A DNA stretch of 18,529 nucleotides from JAHIYG01 sp041306075 (GTDB taxonomy: Archaea > Altiarchaeota > Altiarchaeia > IMC4 > SCGC-AAA252-I15), in contig JBFYKH010000015.1 in assembly GCA_041306075.1 (NCBI GenBank), positions 1-18,529 on the forward strand, in the 5' to 3' direction. The translations under genes were made by a program, and so were the position numbers. Of the stretch, positions 13,270 to 18,529 are shown piece after piece. The notes under the pieces were generated by a model. That model ran no database searches and was not told the origin of the DNA. It saw only the letters and a program-made list of their open reading frames with translations. Numbering within the stretch: position 1 is the stretch's first letter; every line of letters starts with the position of its first letter.

Positions 13270-15438
13270 ATGCCCGAGACTACGAGGCAGGCCCCCGGGG
13301 ACGACCTGGAGTCCAAGGTGGAGGCGGCAGGGGCGGACTTCGCGCTGAAGAGGAGGCGCGACACGGTCCGCTACGTCCTGAGGGAGATGGGAGACGGCGA
13401 CTGGCAGGCGCTGAAGCGCCAGCTCCAATCCTCGCTGAAGCATCCGCGCGCCGGAGACGGCATAGAGATACTGGAGCGCGTCTACCGGAGATGGGAGCTA
13501 CTCGAGGACATAGACAAGACGAATCCCGAAATCGCCCACTCGAGCGCGAAGGCGATGGCGTTCAAGACCGTGGACTGGATAGCCTCCGACCGGGAGCTCA
13601 TGGAGCGCCTCGAACGGGTGAAAGAAGCCCTGGCGAAGACGGAAGCGGACATGACGCGGGAGGAGCTTAGGTGGGCCCTCCACAGGATGCCTCCAGAAGC
13701 CCGGCAGAGGGTACTGTCTTTCATCCCGCCGAACACGCTCCTTGTAATCAAGGCGAAGGCCGCGGGCAAAACCCCGGACAAGACCAACGGCCTAGACCGG
13801 GACCGGCTCCTAGCGGAAGACTTCTTCGGCCGCGACCTCAGCGACGAGGAGGCAGCGGACTCCTACAGGCTCACAGTCAACGGCCTGAAGGCGACGGTGG
13901 GCGGCATACTGAACGCCCTGCTGGAGCGGCCCCTCGCAAGGAAGGCGGCCGGGGAATACCTGCGGACGATGGTGAAGATACCGATAATGGGCGAGCATGA
14001 GGTCAGGCGGCTGATGCCCAGGCTGAAGCCCGGGGAGCGGGACGAGCTCATGGCCGCGGTCCCGAAGCACACCTGGAAGGACCGGTCTCTGATAGCGCGT
14101 GACAGGCAGGTGGTCGGGGAATACTTCGCGCGCACCGACTGGTCCGTCAGACGGTTCGCTGAAGAGTACAGTGTGAGGCACAAGGACGACCCGGGCTTCG
14201 AGGGCCTGAAGGAGCGGTCCGCGGACCAGATAATCTCCCGCATGTGCTCGAAGATATCGGAGGAGCCTGCGCTCGCAAGGAAAATCAGGGAGCGCCTCGG
14301 CATGCCCGAGCCCATACTGCCAGGCCAGCGGATCTACCTGGAAAAACTGCTTAGAATCAAGGACAAGCCGGCCGCCCTCTACGCGCACGGACAGGATGAG
14401 CCGCAGGCGGAGGCCCAACCCTGGCCCGCACCCGTGGCGGAAACCGCAGAATCCGCGAAAGACCCTGGCGGCGAAGCCGCTAAGACACCCTCTACGGAGC
14501 CGGCTCCGCCCTCGCCCGTCGCGGCCGGGGAAAAGAAGCCGTCGCTCGCCGAGATTAAGGCAACATTGGAGGCGGCCCTGCAGCCCCTGAAGCCGTCGCC
14601 TACGCCTCCTCCGAGAGGGTCTGAGGAGCCGGCGGCGCAAGCCGGGGCGCAGCCTGAAACCAAGCCGGCGCCGGCTGCAGTTGAGGCGCCGAAGCCGTCC
14701 CCAGCGCCCCCCCTGCCTGAGATCATAGTCCTCAGGGAGCCTCCGAAGCCTCCGGAACCCAAGCCCGCGCCGGCTCCAAGCCAGGCCAAGGCTCCCGAGC
14801 CGAAGCCTCCGACTCCGCCTCAAGCGCAGCCTAAGCAGCATATTGTCCCAGATAAGCCCGCGTCAGGGCAAGAGGGGCGCAGGGGGAAGAAGCACCACCT
14901 GCCGGAGCAGCCTGCGGCCCAGGCGCCGCCGAAGTCCCCTGACGAGCTGGCGCGGGAGACTTTCGACCACACCCTACTCTCGTTCAGGGGCAGGTACAAG
15001 ACGAGGGTGCACATGCTCGAAGCCGCAGGCGTCCATCAGCAGGGGCTGTACGGCCCCATCGCAACGTTGTCGGAAGCTGCCGAGGACGTGAAGCTCTCCG
15101 CCACGCGGCTCATAGAATACCTGTGTTTCGTGCGCGTCGAAAAGAGCGAGGCCGCCCTGGAGCCCTTGACACGGCACCTAAAGGGTTCCCTCGACAAATG
15201 GTCCGTCTCCGGCGTCAGGGACGAGGACTTGGCGAGGTTCGCCATGCAGAAGGTCATGACATCCGACGCATGCTCCGGCAAATGGACGGAAGGCAAGTCT
15301 CCGGGTTTCATGGACGGTTACGCCCAGCTCGGCCTCGACTACGAGGAGCGGAGCCGGAAACTCCCCGAGGGGCAGTACCTGAAGTTCTCCGAGGCGGAGG
15401 AATTATACAAGGAGATTGCGGCGGCGATGCTCGCTTAG
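13270..15438 (+). CDS. Unrecognised 722-residue protein: duplicated helical region, Pro/Ala linker, conserved-looking C-terminal domain
   Basis: I do not recognise this protein. Residues 1-115 are charged and helical. Residues 118-221 and 230-333 are a tandem duplication: EELRWALHRMPPEARQRVL aligns with HEVRRLMPRLKPGERDELM, and RDRLLAEDFFGRDLSDEEAA with RDRQVVGEYFARTDWSVRRF. The second half of each unit resembles a helix-turn-helix. Residues about 365-570 are a Pro/Ala/Lys/Glu-rich linker, probably disordered. Residues about 572-722 form a compact-looking domain with one Cys in YLCFVR and one in SDACSGKW. There is no signal peptide or membrane helix, so it is cytosolic. It starts leaderless from the element shared with cysS and is followed 10 bases later by a small basic protein, its probable partner. 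Ends in TAG. Confidence 0.9.
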   Translation: MPETTRQAPGDDLESKVEAAGADFALKRRRDTVRYVLREMGDGDWQALKRQLQSSLKHPRAGDGIEILERVYRRWELLEDIDKTNPEIAHSSAKAMAFKTVDWIASDRELMERLERVKEALAKTEADMTREELRWALHRMPPEARQRVLSFIPPNTLLVIKAKAAGKTPDKTNGLDRDRLLAEDFFGRDLSDEEAADSYRLTVNGLKATVGGILNALLERPLARKAAGEYLRTMVKIPIMGEHEVRRLMPRLKPGERDELMAAVPKHTWKDRSLIARDRQVVGEYFARTDWSVRRFAEEYSVRHKDDPGFEGLKERSADQIISRMCSKISEEPALARKIRERLGMPEPILPGQRIYLEKLLRIKDKPAALYAHGQDEPQAEAQPWPAPVAETAESAKDPGGEAAKTPSTEPAPPSPVAAGEKKPSLAEIKATLEAALQPLKPSPTPPPRGSEEPAAQAGAQPETKPAPAAVEAPKPSPAPPLPEIIVLREPPKPPEPKPAPAPSQAKAPEPKPPTPPQAQPKQHIVPDKPASGQEGRRGKKHHLPEQPAAQAPPKSPDELARETFDHTLLSFRGRYKTRVHMLEAAGVHQQGLYGPIATLSEAAEDVKLSATRLIEYLCFVRVEKSEAALEPLTRHLKGSLDKWSVSGVRDEDLARFAMQKVMTSDACSGKWTEGKSPGFMDGYAQLGLDYEERSRKLPEGQYLKFSEAEELYKEIAAAMLA

Positions 15439-15448
15439 GCACTACACG

Positions 15449-15745
15449 ATGGCACTGAAGAAGCTGAGGAAGGGCGGGGACCTGTACGCGGTAAAGCACA
15501 ACAGCGACTCGGGCACCCACCATGACTACGTCGGGAAGATAGACGTATACTCCGAGGAATCCACGGGCGCCGTCCTGCCGGACCCCAAATCCTTCGCGGA
15601 GGCGGTAGGCGACTACGAAGCCAGGAGGCGCAAAGAGGCCGCGGAGGCGAAGGCCCAGGTGGGCTGGACGCCGAAGCTCGCGGCGAACTGGCCTAAAGGA
15701 TTAGGCCCGAAGAAAAAGAAGGGCGGCAACCCAGAAAACAACTGA
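15449..15745 (+). CDS. Small basic protein, unknown function, coupled to the 722-residue gene
   Basis: 98 residues, not recognised. The first 50 residues (KGGDLYAVKHNSDSG, then HHDYVGKIDVYSE) suggest a small beta-rich fold. The middle is a charged helix (YEARRRKEAAEAKAQ), and the end is a Lys-rich tail (GPKKKKGG) that could contact nucleic acid or ribosome. ATG 15449 is ten bases after the previous stop; a TTG at 15416 inside the upstream gene is less likely. Ends with TGA ten bases before the convergent stalk-protein gene. Confidence 0.75.
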   Translation: MALKKLRKGGDLYAVKHNSDSGTHHDYVGKIDVYSEESTGAVLPDPKSFAEAVGDYEARRRKEAAEAKAQVGWTPKLAANWPKGLGPKKKKGGNPENN

Positions 15746-15755
15746 ACTCTGGCAG

Positions 15756-16316
15756 CTATACGCGTCTGCAGCCGCAGCTGCCCTGGGTGTAGATGCTCCC
15801 CGGCACGTAACGGCATGCCATACCGGGCGTCTGGCACGTCCCCTTAGCGCAGTCCGAGGCCCCGTTGGCGTCCTTGATGCTCCCGCAGGACAGGCCTGGT
15901 ATAGCCTGAGACATTGTCGTGGAGGCAGCCCTGTAAGTGGTCGAAGTCGCCTTCACCGTCGACGTGGTGCTCTCCAGAGTGGTCGACGGAAGGTCGGCTG
16001 AATCGTCTCCCCCTCCAGCCGATGCAGTCGACGTCGGCTCCCCGCTGCCTGTCTCCGCCCCGGACACACCGGCCACGTTCACGGTCACCGGGGCCGTCTC
16101 GGCGGACGACATAAAGTAATAGCCGAGTCCCACCGCGGCGACGAGGCCGAGGGCCAGGAGGCAGGCGACTGCGAAGACTATGATGCTGCCGGCCGGCATA
16201 CCGTCTCCCGGGCTACTTTCGGCTTCAGGCTCATAGGCCGGCTTATACGGCTCCTCAGGCTTGCCCAGCTGATACGGTTCGAAGCTCTTCGAGCTCAACT
16301 TCCTCTTCTCAACCAT
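15756..16316 (-). CDS. Single-pass membrane protein with Ser/Thr stalk and six-cysteine head
   Basis: 186 residues of unknown function. A hydrophilic N-terminus with Tyr/Pro-rich segments (about 1-40) is followed by one membrane helix (about 42-70), then an outside stalk of Ser/Thr/Gly/Ala (about 75-135) with runs such as STTLESTTSTVKATSTTY, likely O-glycosylated. The last 45 residues hold six Cys (LSCGS, SDCAKGTC, MACRY, SCGCRR) and look like a small disulfide-bonded domain. This is the plan of a cell-surface protein. It has its own TATA site placed for a leaderless start at ATG 16316 and ends in TAG. Confidence 0.85.
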   Translation of the reverse strand: MVEKRKLSSKSFEPYQLGKPEEPYKPAYEPEAESSPGDGMPAGSIIVFAVACLLALGLVAAVGLGYYFMSSAETAPVTVNVAGVSGAETGSGEPTSTASAGGGDDSADLPSTTLESTTSTVKATSTTYRAASTTMSQAIPGLSCGSIKDANGASDCAKGTCQTPGMACRYVPGSIYTQGSCGCRRV

Positions 16317-16339
16317 CTTGGAGTACTTCCGATACTACC

Positions 16340-16345
16340 AATAAA
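16340..16345 (-). promoter_or_regulatory. TATA box of the stalk-protein gene
   Basis: The minus strand reads GGTTTATTGG, centred 27 bases from ATG 16316, so the transcript should begin at or next to the start codon. A second AT-rich run (CTTTTATTG at 16354-16362) is farther away. Confidence 0.5.
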
Positions 16346-16374
16346 CCGCAGGACAATAAAAGAATAACTCCTTG

Positions 16375-17829
16375 TCAGTTCACGTAGCCCAGCGCCCTGA
16401 CAGCCTCTATCGTCTCATTGTTGAGCGACGCACCCCCGCTTTCGCCCAGGCTCCTGCCGAGGCTCATGTAATAGTGGGAGACGAGGTTGTCGAACAGCCG
16501 CCTTCGGACGCCGTCATGCCCTGGGAGCGGCGCACGCTCGCCAGGGTCGTCGGCGACGTCATAGAGCCTTGTATGGGATGCCACATACGAGTCGTTGAAG
16601 CCTCCCTCCGACGCCCCCTCAAGGACAGTCCCATTCAGGCCGAAGTCGGCTATGAGCTTCCAATCCCCCTCCATAACGGCCATGCTCCTCGCACGGTAGC
16701 CTCCGACGTCCCACTCCATCTCGCTGTATGCCGGATACGCAGCTCCTCCCCCCTCCATCAGCGGCCTCAGGCTCCGGCCGTCCAATCCTGGCCGCGCCTT
16801 CGCACCCGTGATGTCCAGGATGGTCGGGTAGACGTCGACCAGCTGCACCCAACCCGATACCCTCCCCGGGCCTCTGGAGGGCACATGGACTATGAGCGGC
16901 ACGTTCACCAGCGCCCCATAGGGCTTGTCCTTGTGGCCGAGTATGCCGTCGTCGAAGAACTCCTCCCCGTGATCTGCGGTCAAGACCACGACAGTTTTGT
17001 CAGATAGGCCGTTGGCCGCCAGCTCGTCCAATACGCCCCCCACTATGCTGTCGTCGTACGCCAGTTCCCCGTCATACTGGGAGACGAGATACCTCACCTG
17101 CCCCGGGGTCAGGTTCATCCTCACGAAATCCGCCCACCTTCTCCCGCTTATGTTGAACGCCTCCTCATCCCCCGTCAGATACGCGCTCCTATACCTTACC
17201 GGCGGCTCATACGGGTCGTGGGGCGCCATGAGGTGGAGGTATATGAGGAATCTCCTCTTGGATGCCGCCGCCGACGCTATCCGCATCCTCGCCTTCCCCG
17301 CCAGCTCCTCGTCGTCGTACGCCTTGAAGTGCTCCGCGAACCCGTCTCCGAGCCCGACCTCCCGGCCGGTGACGGGATTGCCAACGAAGCCGTATGACTC
17401 GTAGCCTTCCCCGGTCAATGCCTCCGCCAACGTCGTGATGTCCCCCCGCAGCCGGTCGCATGTGCCGATGCGCTCGTCCGGGATGTTGCACCTGAGGAGG
17501 CGGTGCCTGCTCGGGTGCATCGAAGTGAACAGGGAGGCGACGGATGGCATCGTCCACGTGGACTGGCTGACGGCGCCCGTGAACACGTAAGAGCCGGCAG
17601 CCAGCCTGTCGATGTTGGGCGTCGTGTTCCGGGGGTACCCGTAGGCGCCGAAGTGGTCCCGCCTCGCGGCGTCCAAGACTATCACCACGACGTTGCAGCC
17701 CACGCAACCGACGCTCTCGGGCGGCTCTGGGGCGGGGGCCATCACATAGAGGACTCCAGCTGCCGAAAAAAGCGTCGCCAGAGCCGCTAAAATGATTCTC
17801 CTAGGGGGTTTAAGCATATCCTTATCCAT
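16375..17829 (-). CDS. Membrane-anchored sulfatase-superfamily hydrolase with Thr at the nucleophile position
   Basis: 484 residues of the alkaline-phosphatase/sulfatase fold, anchored by an N-terminal helix (about 10-31) with the enzyme outside. Metal-binding features are visible: D53 in VIVLDAARRDHFGAYGY, and the late TADHGEEFFDDGILGHKDKPYG segment with Asp-His and a further His/Lys. The usual formylglycine motif C-x-P-x-R is replaced by T93-M-P-S-V, with Thr as likely nucleophile and no Arg. A standard sulfatase acting through formylglycine is therefore unlikely; a phosphotransferase or phosphodiesterase role on lipid or glycan is a better guess. ATG 17829 is taken because of an upstream AT-rich site; ATG 17817 is an alternative. 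Ends in TGA; 58 bases separate it from the stalk-protein start. Confidence 0.9.
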   Translation of the reverse strand: MDKDMLKPPRRIILAALATLFSAAGVLYVMAPAPEPPESVGCVGCNVVVIVLDAARRDHFGAYGYPRNTTPNIDRLAAGSYVFTGAVSQSTWTMPSVASLFTSMHPSRHRLLRCNIPDERIGTCDRLRGDITTLAEALTGEGYESYGFVGNPVTGREVGLGDGFAEHFKAYDDEELAGKARMRIASAAASKRRFLIYLHLMAPHDPYEPPVRYRSAYLTGDEEAFNISGRRWADFVRMNLTPGQVRYLVSQYDGELAYDDSIVGGVLDELAANGLSDKTVVVLTADHGEEFFDDGILGHKDKPYGALVNVPLIVHVPSRGPGRVSGWVQLVDVYPTILDITGAKARPGLDGRSLRPLMEGGGAAYPAYSEMEWDVGGYRARSMAVMEGDWKLIADFGLNGTVLEGASEGGFNDSYVASHTRLYDVADDPGERAPLPGHDGVRRRLFDNLVSHYYMSLGRSLGESGGASLNNETIEAVRALGYVN

Positions 17830-17855
17830 GACGAAACGGGGTCCTCATCCCCTAG

Positions 17856-17862
17856 CATAATC
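17856..17862 (-). promoter_or_regulatory. Putative TATA box of the sulfatase-like gene
   Basis: The minus strand reads GGATTATGC, centred about 30 bases before ATG 17829, giving a leader of only a few bases. The match is imperfect. Confidence 0.35.
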
Positions 17863-17982
17863 CTCCTTACCCATTGCATCCGGGACATAATAAGCCGGGC
17901 ATGGACGCCGCCCGGGCCGGACGAAACCATATCCTCTCCCGTTCTTTATCCCCCTCTGCCATACATAAACGGGCGGTCTTGG

Positions 17983-18195
17983 GTGGCTGGGGAAAGCTGG
18001 AGCGCGTCCGACGTCTACGGCGCATCAGGCCGGAAAAAGGCGAGGCGCTCCAAGGATTCGATGGAGTCTGAAAGCGACAGGCGATTCAACTCCGCGAACC
18101 AGTCCGGCAACGACTCATTCCACTCCTCCGCCAGGCTGGGGAGCGCGTACTGGGAACCGGGGAAACGGAAGAAGCGGGCGGGAGACGGCTTCTAG
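17983..18195 (+). CDS. Possible small Ser-rich basic protein
   Basis: A 70-residue frame starting with GTG and ending in TAG. It lies alone in a 437-base stretch (17830-18266) with no other gene. Its composition is Ser/Arg/Lys/Gly-rich, ending in WEPGKRKKRAGDGF, which would suit a nucleic-acid-binding or disordered protein. Third-position codon use resembles neighbouring genes, and AT-rich sites (TTTAT at 17944-17948; ATACATAAA at 17961-17969) lie upstream, though only the first is well spaced. No family recognised. If it is not a gene, the stretch holds only promoter-like sites. Confidence 0.45.
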   Translation: MAGESWSASDVYGASGRKKARRSKDSMESESDRRFNSANQSGNDSFHSSARLGSAYWEPGKRKKRAGDGF

Positions 18196-18234
18196 CCGGG
18201 CGAGGGGGAGCTTGACGGAAAACCGCAGCCTGTT

Positions 18235-18243
18235 TTTTATATT
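18235..18243 (+). promoter_or_regulatory. TATA box of the gene running off the right edge
   Basis: TTTTATATT within a T-rich run, centred about 28 bases before ATG 18267. The transcript is predicted to start at or next to the ATG, and no ribosome-binding site is seen, so the gene is probably leaderless. Confidence 0.55.
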
Positions 18244-18266
18244 GTCGTCTTACCCGTAAGTTACCA

Positions 18267-18529
18267 ATGAACGGGAAACCCCGGGAGAAGGAGGAAAACG
18301 GCAACGGAGGGGCCGAGATATACTACCCCCACGGGTTCAGGAAATGGTCTCCAAGGGGCCCGGACGGTGCGCAGCTCCACGGCGACCATCTGGAGCGCTT
18401 CCAGCGGGAGAACGGCGGCTCCCGGATAGGCGAGAACATATTCTTCATCGGCGGGATAACAAACGTCCCTGCAGAATACTTCCAGCGGCACATAGAGTTC
18501 CTCATAGCCCGGATGTGGAACATGTGGTT
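18267..18529 (+). CDS. Start of an unrecognised protein, truncated by the window edge
   Basis: An open frame from ATG 18267 to the end of the window gives at least 87 residues. The first 17 residues are hydrophilic (Lys/Glu/Asn/Gly), then come YYPHGFRKWSPRGPDG and IFFIGGITNVPAEYFQRHIEF, with many aromatic residues and His. The TATA box placed for a leaderless start and the absence of stops support it as a real gene. I do not recognise the family; the C-terminus is missing. Confidence 0.7.
   Translation, partial: MNGKPREKEENGNGGAEIYYPHGFRKWSPRGPDGAQLHGDHLERFQRENGGSRIGENIFFIGGITNVPAEYFQRHIEFLIARMWNMW

Noticed and set aside
13209..13364. N-terminal extension of CysS
   Set aside because: It crosses the divergent promoter and runs into the opposite gene; homologues start at the MALCVYNTLSR-type sequence.
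13810..14841. Minus-strand open frame of about 343 codons
   Set aside because: Antisense to the 722-residue gene, made almost entirely of Arg, Leu and Gly from the complement of Pro/Ala/Glu codons.

Overview
This window looks like a chromosomal segment of a GC-rich archaeon. The signs are TATA boxes about 25-33 bases upstream of start codons with very short or no leaders, GGTGA/GGAGG Shine-Dalgarno sites inside operons, frequent ATA and AGG codons, and an archaeal-style tRNA-thiolation gene set. I cannot name the lineage; a DPANN-type or related uncultivated archaeon is only a guess. TAG, TGA and TAA are all used as stops: cysS, thiI, the regulator at 7258, the 722-residue protein and the stalk protein all end in TAG.

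Region 1 (1-1478, minus strand): a pteridine-reductase-like SDR gene followed by lipoyl synthase. The lipA frame is cut by two adjacent amber codons (61-66) and continues intact beyond them to the window edge. Its 5' part (634-776) is full of nested inverted repeats and looks like structured RNA or a small insertion.

Region 2 (1535-7163, minus strand): a tightly packed copper operon, read from 7163 downward. It encodes a CopZ-like HMA protein, a large fusion (HMA, DsbD/UreH-like membrane domain, two cupredoxin-like domains, Cys/Met tail), a membrane-anchored DUF2318-like protein, a CopA-type P1B ATPase, and an unrecognised membrane-anchored protein with a duplicated Met/His motif. Neighbouring genes overlap or are separated by at most about 10 bases. 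Upstream, an AT-rich divergent promoter with three TGTTAC motifs separates the operon from a membrane-bound regulator made of a duplicated (2 TM + winged helix) unit. This is probably a self-contained metal-sensing and copper-trafficking module.

Region 3 (8112-13208, minus strand): a cysteine/sulfur cluster read in the order cysS, thiI, TtuA-like thiolase, iscS, iscU. It spans cysteinyl-tRNA synthesis, tRNA sulfuration and Fe-S assembly. iscS has its own strong TATA box, so iscSU can be transcribed separately.

Region 4 (13270-18529): proteins mostly of unknown function. There is a 722-residue protein with a duplicated helical region and a long Pro/Ala linker, a coupled 98-residue basic protein, a single-pass Ser/Thr-stalk protein with a six-cysteine head, a membrane-anchored sulfatase-fold enzyme with Thr at the nucleophile position, a possible 70-residue protein, and the start of an unrecognised protein that runs off the window. 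No tRNA, rRNA, CRISPR array or transposase gene was seen.
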